Positions 34,500 to 47,279 of a DNA stretch of 64,000 bases are shown one piece after another. This DNA comes from Takakia lepidozioides (lineage: Eukaryota; Streptophyta; Takakiopsida; Takakiales; Takakiaceae). The stretch is taken from assembly GCA_030704615.1 (NCBI GenBank), contig CM060732.1, positions 68,987,053 through 69,051,052 of the forward strand, read 5' to 3'. The notes beneath the pieces are model-generated. The model was given only the letters and a program-made list of their open reading frames with translations, was not told the origin of the DNA and searched no databases. A program made the position numbers and the translations under genes. Numbering within the stretch: the stretch's first letter is position 1; every line of letters begins with the position of its first letter.

Positions 34500-34990
34500 G
34501 ATTTCTTGTAGCTATTGATCCACAGGGAATCAGAACTAATATTGTGTTTGAAATCCGGCCCTCTTGGATGAACCTGGACCTCTATCCCTGGTCCTTCAGC
34601 TATCCCTGTCTGTGTACAAATCATGAATACTTGCTGCTAGCAGCTGACACTGACGGCGTGAAGTTCTTCCAGCAAACCCCAACCCTAATTATTAGGGTAG
34701 TTCTAATTCTAAATTGCATCTACTTCTCTCTAGTGTAGTCCAACATGCACTCACCTTTTTGTCTCCATTGTCCCGCCATTGACTGGGGTCGGAAAAGTGT
34801 TCATTCCAAAGCTTCTCCTCATCTCTGTTACCTGTTTTTGGATACTTTCATGTTGCCACATCGGCAGCAACTTGTCAAAGTCACTCTAAACAACCACAGA
34901 TCCACCCACCGAGCTAACTTACAAAATTCAATATGCATCTCAGGGCCGAGTCTGATGAGAGGGCAAAACAGGCTGAAATAGGTCGAAGAA
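34500..34990 (-). pseudogene. Captured PDF-like exon unit, inverted arm 1
   Basis: On the minus strand, a PDF-like exon (NRDEEKLWNEHFSDPSQW, at 34755-34838) ends at a GTGAG donor. It is followed by sequence whose complement reads FEIRPSWMNLDLYPW. The whole unit recurs in the opposite orientation within 35750-36790, forming an inverted repeat inside the transposon. Corresponds to about 12080-12560 in CACTA-A. Confidence 0.55.
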
Positions 34991-35321
34991 GAAGGTATCC
35001 TCACTACATTGTCCTTTACCTTGTGTCATGACCCATGGAGGATTTGACCGACCATCAACCCAAAAAGACCTCTTGTGTGTGCTGCTTGTATCTGTAGTCA
35101 GGTAATGTCGGATTGGTATGTGAGATCGAACCACCACGGTGCAACTGAGCAGGCAGAGATTGAAACACGGCCTGCTATGACCAAGCTGAGCTCCTCGGGG
35201 ACGCTTGTGAGCGTAGCCACATACGGAGGATGTCCCGCGTACAATACGCATTGTACACGCTGCCATGGCTGCTCATCCTTGAAATCCTACAGCCTGCGCT
35301 GTTGCTGGCGGTTTGAGGTAG

Positions 35322-35558
<237 letters not shown>

Positions 35559-35884
35559 CCTGGTGGTGAGGACACAGAGGCTTATCTAGGGCCTGATTTT
35601 AATTCTACCGAGACATGTTGTATGTTGTCATTTGCAGTCAACCTGGCTGCAATGCAGTTCACCTGATCAACCATCAGCATGCCAACGGGGTGTTGGATGG
35701 CTAGTTTTGTAGTGACGAGAAAATGGTCTGCTAATAAAGGCACCTTTTTCAACACATTTCACCCTGTTTTTCCCTCTTATCAAAATCGGCCCTAAATTTT
35801 CATGTTGAATTCTGCAAGTTAGTTGGTTGAGTGAACCTGGGATAGTTTGGAGTGACTTTGACATGATACTGCCAATGTGACAAC

Positions 35885-36467
35885 ATGAAAGTATCCAAAA
35901 GAGGTAACAGAGATGAAGAGAAGCTGTGGAATGAATACTTTCCCCTAGTTCTGGACATATATGCCAATGTCAAGGGAGTGTTCAACACTATGGCTAAACG
36001 AGATGTGGTGTCGTGGAGTGCGATGCTTGCAGGGTATGCACAACAGGATGGAGGCTTTGGATACCTATAAGCAAATGATGGGGAAAGGGGTGAAGCTCGA
36101 CCACATCATTTTAGTGTGTGTTTGTAGTGCGTGTGCAAGCCTGGCAGCCCGGGAAAAGGGCAAAGAGGTGCATGGTTGCATCACCAAAGCTGGAATTGTA
36201 CCATGTGTGATTTTGAACAATACCTCGTGGACATGTATGCCAAATGTGGGAGCATTGAGGATGCGGAGAGAGCCTTCAACACTATGGCTGAACAAGATGT
36301 GGTGTCGTGAAACGCGATGCTTGCACGATATGCACAGCAAGGGCGCGGGATGGAGGTTTTGGAGACATGAAAGTATTGAAAAACAGTTAACAGAGACGAG
36401 GAGAAGCTCTGGAATGAATATGTTTCCGACCCCAGTCAATGGTGGAACAATCCAGGCAAAAAGGTAA
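35885..36467 (+). pseudogene. Captured PPR/PDF gene fragment, copy B
   Basis: Reads NRDEEKLWNEYF, then KGVFNTMAKRDVVSWSAML, then DHIILVCVCSACASLAAREK, GKEVHGCITKAGI, a frameshifted YAKCGSIEDAE block, and a second RDEEKLWNEYVSDPSQWW exon ending at AAAAAG|GTAAT, a splice donor. PPR proteins bind organellar RNA. Alternating PPR and PDF-like pieces suggest the source gene held both, or that captures were repeated. A TGA stop at about 36308 and frameshifts prevent a full product. Confidence 0.75.
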
Positions 36468-36789
36468 TTTCCTGTTGGAAGCAGATGCAAAGTCAGCATA
36501 GGAACTAGTGTGATAAGTAGGGTTGGGGTGTTTGTTGGAATACTTATAGGCTGTCATTGTCAGCTGCTAGCAGCAAGGCAATGATGTATGCATGATTTGT
36601 GCAGAGGCAAGGATATATGAAGGAGCAGGGATAGAGTGTAGGTCCAGATTCATCCAAGAGGGCCGGATTTCAATCTCCAGATTACCTATGATTCCCTGTG
36701 GAAGGATAGCTACAAGAAACCTGCATGGGTAGATGATCAATTGGTTGGTTTTGAGCTGAAGAGCACGACCCCTGCAGGGATGTCTCTCC

Positions 36790-37170
36790 ATCTGTAGATC
36801 CTTTAGGAAGTGAAAGGCTAGGGCCCAGCTTTCTTATGACAGTGTTAGCTGATTTTCAGTTCTTCTCCTCAGCTCGGTGCCTTTCTGTTTCCAAGTTATG
36901 GCAGTAGTTTCTGGCTGCAGTCTCTTTTCCTGCTAGACTCTTTAACTCTATGCAGACCCCCTTCTTTACTTGCTTTCCTTCTTACTACTCTTTCTTGTCT
37001 TGGTACGCGAAGCTGTGTCTTCCTCTTTCAGCCTCTATGGCACTCTATCCAGAGGTTATTTTTTCCTCTTTGTATCTAAGGACATTTTATGTCCATTACC
37101 TATAAAGTTATGGAGGCCATTGTCCCCCCACTATCCCTCTTTGTTAACAAAAAAATAAAAATAAAAATAA
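36790..37170 (+). mobile_element. Possible non-LTR retrotransposon tail inside CACTA-B
   Basis: An open stretch (36970-37158) ends in an A-rich (AAAAATA)n tract, after TATAAAGTTATGGAGGCC and TTGTCCCCCCACT. The arrangement matches the A-tailed ends at 46020-46095 and 58390-58460. Only the 3' end would be present. The copy in CACTA-A is at 9908-10290. Confidence 0.35.
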
Positions 37171-37701
37171 AAGACAACAATGGCTTCCATTCTATGAACC
37201 TAGAAACCTAATGAGAATTTAAATCAATTAATAATCTAAATATTATAATTGTATGATTTAATTTATTAAATTAAAATATTATTAAAAAACCTCTTTAGTC
37301 ATGAAGTTATATACTCATGACTACATCATGGCATCATGGCATTATATGATACGATATTCTTTCCCACGTGTAGATCATATATGTTGTCCATGTGGACACG
37401 TATCACATCTGGAGTGCTACATGTGTCCCTCGGACGCCTCTCCAATGGAGTCATATACTTTGTAGACATGTAGTCATATAGTTAATCATATATAAATCAT
37501 ATAGTTGTGACTACATCGCTCTCTGCAGCTTGACTCTAGGTGCCACGCACGCAGTCACGGCTATGACTTGCAAAACGCAGTCCTAAAGACTAGTCGCTAT
37601 GACAGGGCTTTTTTCACTACAGAGTGATGTAGTCATGAACGCATATAGGACTGAAAAAATAATCATATGTGCAGTCATAAAAACGCTCATCTGTTGTAGT
37701 G

Positions 37702-38343
37702 CTACTGGCCTCAGTGCAATGGGATGTTTGAAAGGGTGATTAAATCGCTGAAAATCAGCATAACTACCCTAGGAACCAGCAACTCTATTGAGTGGGACAA
37801 ACATTTGTATAAGGCCTTGATGGGATACAGGATGGGGGTACAAGCCACCACCAACTTCTCCCCTTTTCAGGTTCTGACTGGGAGGTTGCCTAGGTTAGGC
37901 ATTGACAATGAGTTGAGCCAGTAGAGGATAGTGACTCACCGGAGGCCATGGCTGTGATGATGAGCAAGAAGGTGCAATTCCTTCATGAGCTCAAGCACAA
38001 ATTGAAATCCAATGTCAAGAAGGGTCAGCAACGCCAAGCACAAGGCTATGGACGTAGGAAAGGAGCTAGTCATTAGTATGAGGAGCTGCTTGATAACGCT
38101 CTGGTGATGATGATTCGACCAGGAAAGCAGGGAGCTATGGTAAGTCCATGGGAGGGGGCGTATTCCTTTCAGGGATACAAAAATCCAGAGAATTCAAGAC
38201 CAGCCAGTGAGGTTGAACGCAAATGTTTGTTGAAGGATGGTGCTGGCAAGATATGGGTGCGCAACAGACGAGACATTAAACTGTATGTGCAGGATGTGAC
38301 CAAGGAAGGAGGTACAATGGACAACAGGGACGCTGTCTCTTAA
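37702..38343 (+). pseudogene. Gypsy-1 integrase (IN2) C-terminal part
   Basis: Continues the core directly: YWPQCNGMFERVIKSLK (the Glu of the catalytic triad is in FERV), then WDKHLYKALMGYRMGVQATT and SPFQVLTGRLPRLG. A stop at 37924 and frameshift are followed by the C-terminal domain at 38104-38343 (MIRPGKQGAMVSPWEGAYSF.. IWVRNRRDIKLYVQD). It ends just before the polypurine stretch TAAAAAAGGGAGA (38341-38353). Confidence 0.85.
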
Positions 38344-38364
38344 AAAAGGGAGACTCACTACACA

Positions 38365-40230
38365 TGTAGTGGAAAGATATGGTGTCTCATGTGTTGCAAA
38401 TTTTCCTAAGTATCGTGACATTGTGTTAATGTAGTAATGGATGATTTTTGGTGCAACTCTGATGATGTAGTTGATATCATTCATCTGCCCTAGTTTCATA
38501 ACAGCATAGGTGGCTCGTAGAGACATGTGCTTCAAAAAATGGTTTGTGATGAAGAGCTTCTGCTGCAAATCAGATACGGCTTGTGAAATTTGTGGAGCAG
38601 GAGTGAGTCTTTATGCATAAACATTTGTCATTTAGGGGGTCCATGCAATCTCGTGAGCAGCGTTTGTGATATGGGAATGATGGCAGATCTAGAAACTGTA
38701 GGAGGCTTTGATGCCCGGAGTGCTCGATTAGAATAGCAGAGGATGATTTGCGTCTGAGAGAGAATCTAAGGGCCAAGATAGGATAACATCAACGTTATGA
38801 AGACAATTTGTAAAAACTGCCAAAGGGGACAAGACGATCATCACCGGAGGGGATGGAGAAAGACATATAAGCGGTTGCGAGGCAGGTGGAACAGGAGTTT
38901 TTGGGGTGATTGGGAGGCTGAAAGCAGTGAAGGTGAAGGATTGAGCAAAGCCAGTTGGAGGGTGAGGTAGGATGCAATGGACAAGTAGGTTGTGGGTGAA
39001 ATATGGTGGCTGCTGGGATGTTCACCTGAATCAGGCTGTTGAATTTGATTGGCAGTAAAGAAGTTGAAGTGTCATCTATTGCTTTGGGAGATCTTGTTGT
39101 TCTCGTCATGAAACCCTAGAGAGAGATTGCAACTTTGATTTTGTTGTAGCAAATGGAATGTCAGATTTCCGTGGTACCCTGAATACGGTTAGGTGAGTGA
39201 AATTACAGACTGGAGTGGTGCTGCCCTGTCAGGTCCATGGAATCTACAGTCTAGAACAAAGTAGAGTCAGAGAGGCAAGAAGGGGAGGAAATGTTGGATT
39301 CATCAAATTTGTGCAATGTTGGGACTTAAGACATGAAGTTGTAGTGGGATGACCTGCTGTCCTGGGTGAGGTGATGATTTGGCTGTTGAATTATTTAGAG
39401 CGGAGAGTGAGATGGAGGGAGTTGACTGAATGTTGAAGCACGTTGGTGCTTGATTATGGATACGTTATGGAGAGCTCGCTGCCTGAGTGAGATTAAGTAC
39501 GCCTTAAAAGATGAGGTTGTAACAGAAGGAAATGACCAAATTTCTGTCAAGTGTAATCATACCCTACCCTGCACATTAGATTGCACAAACCACAGTCAAC
39601 CTGAGTAGTTCTATATCCATTCATGTCCATGGAACTTGCAATTTGGGGATAAGAGATAGTCCAAGAAAAGGGGAATGGTGAAGCCAGAAAATTAGTGATG
39701 GTGGGAGAATGTTTAAGAGCTTGTGATGACTCCATAGGTAGCTGGTGGGTGGTTGTCAGTATCATCTCTTCTCTGCAGAATGAGCTGAGAGAAAACAGAG
39801 TAGATGGTGAGCTTGAGTGCACAAATAAGGTCAACTCCAGAGATGATAAGGCCACTTAGGTTGCATGGCTAAATAGAGAATGTGAACCAGCCCTGTGATG
39901 GTTCTCAGAAAGAACATAAGAGTGAGGAGAAAAGATAAGAGAAGGAGAGGGGCCGGGTAAGCTATTGCACAACTTGATCAAACAAATTCAAAGGTGTTGC
40001 AGCCATAACAAATGCTTGTACTTGGTGACCCTCATGGGCATACTCACGTTGTGGATGATTAGTTATGTACAGAGAGAATACATGAGCACATGCAATCACC
40101 ACTCTTCATGAGATCAACGAGAGCGCGCCATGACTGTCTTCTCTTCCGCTGGGGCGGTTGTGGCGTGTAATTTGGTTACAACTCTGACTGTGGAGTATAG
40201 ATAGTTAGGGTAAAGATGGGGGCCCTCTTT
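38365..40230 (+). repeat. Gypsy-1 3' LTR
   Basis: Starts TGTAGTGG after the interior and aligns with 4762-6533 throughout. It keeps about 100 bases (39725-39840) that the 5' LTR lacks. It is followed directly by a second primer-binding site and leader instead of a target duplication. Confidence 0.87.
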
Positions 40231-40430
40231 TGGTATCAGAGCTTGTCATCTTGAGGACTTAGATATTTTTGTTTGAGGCTGTGTGTGTGTTTGCTCTGTG
40301 TGTGATGTTTCTCTATGGCTGGACGTGATCATACCCTGATCCCAGACGAAACAGCCATTGGAGACGTCTTAATCTGTTTTAGCCAGCGTGCTGGAAATGT
40401 GCATTCTGAATCTAGGCTCTACTTCTTCAA
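40231..40430 (+). other. Second primer site and gag leader after the 3' LTR
   Basis: TGGTATCAGAGC at 40231-40242 and a leader running to a gag start at 40315 (MAGRDHTLIPDETAIGD) duplicate 6534-6725. Homology with the left copy ends near 40430. The LTR is therefore both the right end of Gypsy-1 and the left end of another, truncated copy. Confidence 0.85.
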
Positions 40431-40464
40431 TCCTTCGTGGAGATTGTATGATGGTGATCTATGC

Positions 40465-41806
40465 CTAAGAGTCATCCATGCCGGGGGCAGAAGTACCATT
40501 GCACTTTGGGTGAGAGAAACAGGGAGATGGGAAAAGATAAATACCATGGCAAGGGAGGTGACTTGGGGTGGAAGAGTTGAGATGCTTAGAAATGGGCAGT
40601 CTACACAACAACTTGTAAAGGCACTTATCACGGATACCATGTCCAACCACCACTTTCTTGTTATTTCGTATGAGGCAACTATTCTCTCCAAACTCGAACA
40701 TATGACTTTGCGAGGTTGCTTTCGTCACAGAGAAGAGATTCTTGTCTATCCCAGGGACGTGTAAGACATTGGTTAGTACAACCTCAATGGTGTTACTTCC
40801 CACCAACATCGACATGGAAATTTTTCCTTTCCCTTGAGTAGAGTTATCCCCCATATATATCTTGACAGGTGGAATACTCTCATACTCAATGAACCAATCT
40901 CTCCGATGAGACAAATGGGTGGATGCCCCAGAGTCTATGTACCACATATCTAAGTCAGAGAAGACAGATAAATCTGACACAAAAGCCTCACCGCTAGTTT
41001 CAGCACTATTTCCCTATTCACTCTTCTTTTTCTTCCAGTCGAGTTTTCTCTTCTTGCACTCTCTCGCCCAGTGGCCAGGCTCATTGCAATAATTGCAAAT
41101 ATCATTGCTTTTGTCTCTGCCTTTTTTGTAATCCGTCATGTTCTTCTGGGCAAGCAATACTGATTCGCTCGACTTAGATTCAGAAGATCCACTCTTCTCC
41201 TTTCTCATGAGTTCTTCATTCAACAACCTAGTAGCCACAACTTCCCAAGTGAGTTTTTGAGGATCAAAGGACTCTAGAGATTCCAAAGATGTGACAAGAA
41301 ACTTGTAGCTCTCTAGTAAGCTCATTAATAGTACCATGACCTTTACCTCTACTGGAATGGGTGCTCCGATAGCATCCAACTCTTTAACCATGGCTCCCAA
41401 CTTATTTAAGTGATCTTCCATGGTGTCAGTTGGACTCATCAATGAGGTGAAGAACTTCCTTGTCAGAAACAATCGGTTGGTCAAACCTTTGTCAACATAT
41501 CTCCTTTCAAGAGCCTCCCAAATTCCCTTTGCAGTGGTTTCTTTCCTCATAGTGAGCAACTGACTATCAGAAAGGCTTTGCACAATGAGATTAAAGAGCT
41601 CTACTCTCCTTCTTGGTGTAGGTAGTAAGCGCGGCAACATCCGCTCTACTGGGCTTGACTTCCTTTCCATCAATCAGACTCTACAGCTCCCTAGCCTTTA
41701 ACATTGTCTCCATCTTGAACTTCCAAAGCATGAAGTCATTTCCTACAAACTTATCTGTATACCCGTAGCATGGGCCCATAACCTGTGAGTTTTCTACGTC
41801 CTCCAT
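40465..41806 (-). pseudogene. Ty1/copia gag-protease fragment
   Basis: On the minus strand a gag starts at 41806 (MEDVENSQVMGPCYGYTDKF). It has an in-frame TAG after KARELWSL-like sequence and a frameshift, then the UBN2-type gag (FNLIVQSLSDSQLLTMRKET, FTSLMSPTDTMEDHLNKLG) and a CCHC knuckle CNYCNEPGHWAREC. The protease follows with its active site in WYIDSGASTHLSHRRDWF. Beyond about 40560 the copia sequence is lost; integrase, RT and both LTRs are missing. A truncated, inactive fragment. Confidence 0.85.
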
Positions 41807-42559
41807 CTTGAGGAGACTCTATTAGAGAACTGGCAGTAAACAAAATGAGGACACTACTTGAGACAGACATAAAAGACTTAGAGATTGCACTTTGAGATAA
41901 ACACCAAGCCTAAATTTTGATTAGATGGATACACAATATATACATGTGAGACCTCTGTGAGAGGCAGCTCCTGTTAACTATATCAACTGCACTATTCTCG
42001 AAGAGACACCTATCTGCAAGAGAAAAAAAGCAAAACTAATAACTAATGCAAGTTGCACCCCAACTACCCTAGAGGTGGAAACTGAAGCACCATCGGCTGG
42101 ATTCTCCGAAACTCAAGCGCTGATCACCGAGACTGAAGCTCAATCTTGATCACCCTTAGTTGACAATTAAGGGCTCCCCACACAGCCCGTGAAGATTATA
42201 CAGAGCTCTATGGATATCTGCTCTTTGTGGAACTCCATTAAACTGGGATTGACACAATCATATCCGTAGCTAGTGTCAAAACCAACTTGTCCCACGAACT
42301 TGGTCTGCAATGCCAGTTCTGGCCCCTGGGGCGTGAGGAAGGAGTAGAACGAGGGAGCGTTGGAATTTTTCATATGCTGCCCCGCGTGGTTAAAGTTAGT
42401 ACGTGGGGGTGGGTAGGGGTTATCTCGTCCGACAAATACTGGGGTAGTTAGCGACGATTAGCGGTGATTAACTTTAACAGTGGCAACTACATAAACTTAG
42501 CCATGGCTAAATCGTCCGGTGCGGTCAGGGCCTAGCAATCATTGAATTCATTGAGCGAA
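41807..42559. other. Unassigned interval between copia fragment and KEL2 segment
   Basis: Probably includes the copia leader near 41807-42000; no LTR end or primer site could be placed. No gene is seen. Kelch-segment homology begins about 42560. Confidence 0.45.
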
Positions 42560-43029
42560 ATTTCATTCATTCTGGGACAAGGAATTTCCTTTTAGATAGA
42601 GAGAGATTTTACAAGATTTTCAAACCCACTTTATGTATAAACTGTACATGTGGGAAATATGATCAGCCCTACGAAGATCAGTCCATATGACTTGGACTCT
42701 GAGCTTCTGTATATTTTTGTCTACATAAATGCCTTTCTTAAATTGCCTTCTTTCACACATGACAAAAATCAGCTCAATTGGTATAATCTCTGCCAAATGT
42801 TGCAGCATATTATCATGTGCTAACATGTAAATACATAAAGATCATAACCCATATTTCTCCCTATCATCTCTCATGCAATGTCAACAAAACCCTCCTCCGC
42901 TTCTGGGGAACTCAAGGGTCCACATCCAAATACTCCTAATTAGTGGACAGGTTTCAAAAATCACACTAGCAGAAATCAAGAGCACTTGCTCATTGGGTCC
43001 AATCAAGGCCCAAACATATGGACCGAGTG

Positions 43030-44007
43030 TTAAGCTCGTATGTAGACACCCTCCACATGTCTCAGGCCCCAACCATTTGGGGCACCAGCCAACTCACAAG
43101 TAAAAGAAGGTAGAGGGGTCCACATCTTATAAGTGGTGTGATATACGAATCCTGTAGAAGGGTCCTCTGTCAGTAGCACACAAAGCCGATCTCGACATCC
43201 AAAGCATTTGAAATGATTTTTGAACTGTGCATTGGGAAAGATGATTGTTGTGTCGGACTCCGTTGTCCATTGATTCCTCTCACTATCCAGCTTCAACAAA
43301 ATGAGGCGGTTTGTGTCACAAGGCACGTCGAAATGACCCTGCATAAAAAAGATGTCATTGCCAACACAGGCAACGACGTTCACCTTTGACAAAAAGACGT
43401 CCTTCTCAGCGGGTCCAACGCATATGGGTAACTTGGTCCAAACCTTGGTATTTGTATCATAGGCACATACCCCAGTAGCAAAGGGCTCTAGGAAGTTTGT
43501 GAGAGACCTCGACGCATTGTAGTCTCGCATTGGAATTATATACAAGGATCCATTGAGGAAATCCCCATGACCATCAGGAAATAGTCCGAAAGGGATGTTA
43601 GCTACACCATGTGTCCAAGTTCTCAATGTGGAATCGTATACCGGCAGCACTCTTGAAGCGGGATCGATAAACCCAGGGATCAGGATCTTATAAGATATCT
43701 GGTTTGATGCATCGGAAATCACCATTTGAATCCTTGGGTGTTCAGGAAAGACTGTAGGTACTGGAGGGAGCACATCCCATGTACGGTTGGAGGAATCATA
43801 GACACGAAGGGAGAGATTATAGCCATGAAATTTTGAAAAGCACAGTAGACATCCAGCTCCAGTCAAACAAACTGCATTGTGGAATCCCTCTGGGAAAGGG
43901 ATGGATTGAAGGAGCTGCCACGTACCCAACAGGTGATTGAAACCAGCCAGTTCCAATGATGATTCGGACGTGGCCCAAGAAACAATGGGGAAGCACACTG
44001 TCTCCAT
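43030..44007 (-). CDS. Kelch-like / F-box-associated beta-propeller protein, KEL2
   Basis: An intact frame of 325 residues, the same length as KEL1 and about 88 per cent identical by eye. Blades are seen at VYDSSNRTWDVLPPV, VYDSTLRTWTHGV, AYDTNTKVWTKLPI, LDSERNQWTTES and TYKMWTPLPS. It starts with the same METV. The extended N-terminus possible in KEL1 is out of frame here. No F-box is visible. Substrate binding in a ubiquitin ligase is family knowledge, not shown by the sequence. Confidence 0.72.
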   Translation of the reverse strand: METVCFPIVSWATSESSLELAGFNHLLGTWQLLQSIPFPEGFHNAVCLTGAGCLLCFSKFHGYNLSLRVYDSSNRTWDVLPPVPTVFPEHPRIQMVISDASNQISYKILIPGFIDPASRVLPVYDSTLRTWTHGVANIPFGLFPDGHGDFLNGSLYIIPMRDYNASRSLTNFLEPFATGVCAYDTNTKVWTKLPICVGPAEKDVFLSKVNVVACVGNDIFFMQGHFDVPCDTNRLILLKLDSERNQWTTESDTTIIFPNAQFKNHFKCFGCRDRLCVLLTEDPSTGFVYHTTYKMWTPLPSFTCELAGAPNGWGLRHVEGVYIRA

Positions 44008-45124
44008 TTCCGCTCCTCAAGCTTATAAGGCAGATGGAGACAATGAACAAACCTGGTTCCATGCGCATAGTAAGTTGAGTAACATAGGCCCTTAAGGAAA
44101 CCCTCACATTTGCAATCAAAATACAGATTATCCAACTATAAAATGCGAACAATAAGTTAATGAATTCTCATTATGCAGAGGGTTGATGTGGCTCATTTTG
44201 CAATCAGAGAACTCATCACCTGGACTATAGGACCAGCATAGTAGAGTATGATCAAGTAAGTCTTAGTTCAATTTCACATGTACATTCAGAAGATGATCTC
44301 GGCTGGTTTAAAAGGACTTGTACATCACATGCATTAGAGCCTGTCAACATTCTCTGGACAGAAAGCAACTAGCTTACAACCCAAACTGTGAGAGAAATTC
44401 TCTGGCCAGTTGTGCAAGCGAATTGGCTCTAAATGGAAAAGTGGTGACTACCCACCTTGCCGGCCAAACATCACTTGTGGTAATAGCATGCATAAACTTG
44501 CTCGGTAGATAACCTGCCTTCTCCCATTCTCCCAACACGCTCGGTCTATTCCGATCCTAGATCTAATATAGCAAGAAATTATCTATCACCATCAGAGAAA
44601 GAAATAACCTACTCGACGCTCACATCGATTGGTGGTCGATATTGGTCGATGCTTGATGCTTGGTGTCTTTCTGAGCCCATTATCTATCTCCCGCTCTAAG
44701 TGGAATACCAGTTCCTTCTTAATGTTCCGCTCGATGACGACCACCGATAGGTGGATGGATTGCTGAGTCCATGCGCATCACTAGAGTTGTGTGGATCGCT
44801 AAGTTTGCTCAAAATCTTCCCATACAACAGTGCACCTCTTGACACACACATACTCACCAAAGTAACCAGTCATCTATTGTTTGATTCAAACAGATATCCA
44901 ACCAAGTACTCAATCTACTTTGGGGATCAATCGCTCAGGTACAACATTATTACCTGCTCCAAATACAAAATCCCCCCTGCAAAGTACGTATTGCGTATGT
45001 GAGTGGTGCAGGATGTGTAGAGACAGATAACACGGCACGTCTTGCTGAAAAGGTACTCAACAAACAACCCACTGCTCTCCCTTCGTCTCCTGCGCCATTA
45101 GCATTGCAAGCTAAGGAGGGAGAG

Positions 45125-45132
45125 CTTATATA
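45125..45132 (-). promoter_or_regulatory. TATA box of KEL2
   Basis: Minus strand CACTATATAAGCTCTCC, as for KEL1 and KEL3. KEL2 and KEL3 are transcribed away from each other, with 2.3 kb between their TATA boxes. Confidence 0.7.
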
Positions 45133-45491
45133 GTGCCTGTCATCGCTCCTAGGCTGAACACTCTCGACAGCTGCGATGAATCTGAACCCCTCATCTGAGT
45201 GAGTGTGCCCCATGAACGGCATCTAATAAACTTCTCACTTCTCGAAGAGCACACCGCAGTTCTCCCCGAGGTGCTGTGGAATCTTGTCACAATAGCGCCG
45301 AACTATCCTCTCAAACTACTTGCTCCAGGTCTGACCATTATGCCATGGCGAGCAGATGAAGGCCTCGATCCCTAGTGTTGTAGCTCCTTTTGTTATTATG
45401 TGTCTTTTCATGTGCATGGCATGGCTCTTGTGCATGGCCACCTTGGGGTAGTTGCTCCCTTGCTCGTGAAAGCCTTCGTGGCTCATTGACC

Positions 45492-47279
45492 CTACCGTTC
45501 TCTTCTCTCTGTTAACAATATATTCAGATTTAAGAAGAGATTAAATACTTTTTCATGCTCTTTTTTTTATTTTAACAGGTGACTTTATTTGGGATTTAGT
45601 TTTTCCTGGGAATTATGCAGAGGGGGGAAGAAATTAAAATTTTCCTCCTTTGTCGTTAGAATATATGTTATGAAGAAATGACAAGGATGCATCCATTTCA
45701 GGGGCCTCTCTGAAGGCTGAAATTTGAGCTCCTTAGTCTACCCAAGAGTCTCACAACATTACGGTTTGCTTGGACCACGATGTTCCTTGAGACCCACATG
45801 ATCTCCAATTTCGTTGGTGGATTGATGACCACTTTGTCAAACGGCAAGTCTGGATGAGTTTTTTTAATCCATATGGCCAGTGGGCTGTATGGGTTCATAT
45901 GGGGAAATAAAAAGTGAAATTGTCCAAGCAACCTCCAAAAAGGTGCTTTTTTTCAAAACGGAAAATATAATATAATATAATGTCTAAAATCATTACCAAT
46001 GTTAGTAATATGCACTATTATTATTATTATTATTATTATTTAATGGAACAGGGCCGGTGCCCTGATGGAACTTTATTAGAATTATTGGAAGGGAACAAAT
46101 TGAAATAGTTTCGAAATTTTCTAGTGTGAGCACATTTTCATTTCACCATACTAAATACATTCTTTGGATATTCTCTAAAATATGTGGAACACGTGAATAT
46201 GCCCACACACAATAACCCTGGCAACCTCTTACTACAAATCCTCCTCTTCTTTGAGTAGCAATGATCGCTTTTTCACTTACTAGGGTGTCTGTGCCTTATG
46301 GTGTACTGGAGGGTTTTAAACTTTTTCCCTCTAATAATCCCAAATAAAGTTTTTCTCAGGGCCTCTGTCCCCTGTTATTTAAAGTTTATAAAAAAGAGAA
46401 AAAAACATAGAATCAAATCAAGGTTTTGGGTTCAAATCTTAGTAGCGTAAGCTGTATTGGTCGTTCACCTATATTGGTCGCTTTATATACAACAATATGA
46501 GGCTTATAGCAATTTAACGCTAGTAGAGCTAATATTTCATTATTTTTTATTTTCTTTTGTAATATTTCATAATAAAAAAACCAAATAATGTACCCATTCG
46601 CTAAGTGTGAAAACATCTTATCTATCTAAAAAGTGCAAAATTTGAAAGGCTGCAAAAGAGATTTGGAAAGGTAAACCTTAAGACTGTTTTCCAAAATGTA
46701 CAATAACCCAATATCTTTTTTTTAATGAATTTAAATATTGTTTGACAACATTTTTGAAAAAACTCATTAAATATCAGACAAAACAAAAATAACTTCTTCC
46801 TAAATGCACGATTTGAACATAGAAACAATAGTATGGATGCATATAGCCTGCTCTAGTGTTTTGAATTTTTAATTTCGTTGAAATGACAAAAAATTACGAT
46901 CACATCAATACTGTGCCACTAACATATTTCAACAACTTTAAGATTATTTTTAAGAATTGTTGCTTAATAATTTTTGTATGGAACCAGTTTAGAAGGCTTG
47001 AGAATTTGAGATTTATTTATGCTAACTTTGATAGTTGTCATTTCTTTATAATGAATTCTCTAACAAGAAAGAAGGAAAATTTAAATTTCCTTCCCCTCTC
47101 AGTTTTTTTTTAAATAACCCAAATAAAGTCTCCAAGGCTCCTTCTTCTATCCTATCTACTAAGAATGTTTAAGAAATTAAAAAAAGAGGAGGAAAACATA
47201 TTCAATTTATTTCTAATTTTGAATATATTATTAACAAAGAGAAAAGAACGGGACAGTTGGGACGGATAGTTAGGGCAGA
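45492..47279. other. AT-rich spacer between KEL2 and KEL3
   Basis: No gene-like frame; several homopolymer runs. It contains the (TTA)n microsatellite at 46016-46041 and two short sequences (46040-46095; 46350-46390) with the AGGGCC.GTGCCCTG motif found at A-tailed ends elsewhere. It separates divergent promoters. Confidence 0.55.
46016..46041. repeat. (TTA)n microsatellite
   Basis: Eight to nine perfect TTA units. Next to it, read on the minus strand, is an AATAAAGTTCC..CAGGGC-type motif, so the array may be the tail of a non-LTR retrotransposon. Confidence 0.9.

Larger units (their letters stand above)
42560..45491 (-). repeat. Kelch segment copy 2 (with empty Gypsy-1 site)
   Basis: Matches 1780-4761 in the same orientation, including the promoter, leader, CDS and 3' flank. 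It continues without the LTR at the point where copy 1 is interrupted: GCTCATTGACC then CTACCG at about 45481-45497. This shows the Gypsy-1 insertion came after the duplication. Confidence 0.87.

Noticed and set aside
40315-40764. 149-codon plus-strand ORF beginning MAGRDHTL
   Set aside because: Only its first 40 codons are gag leader; after 40430 it is the antisense of the copia protease and has no meaning of its own.
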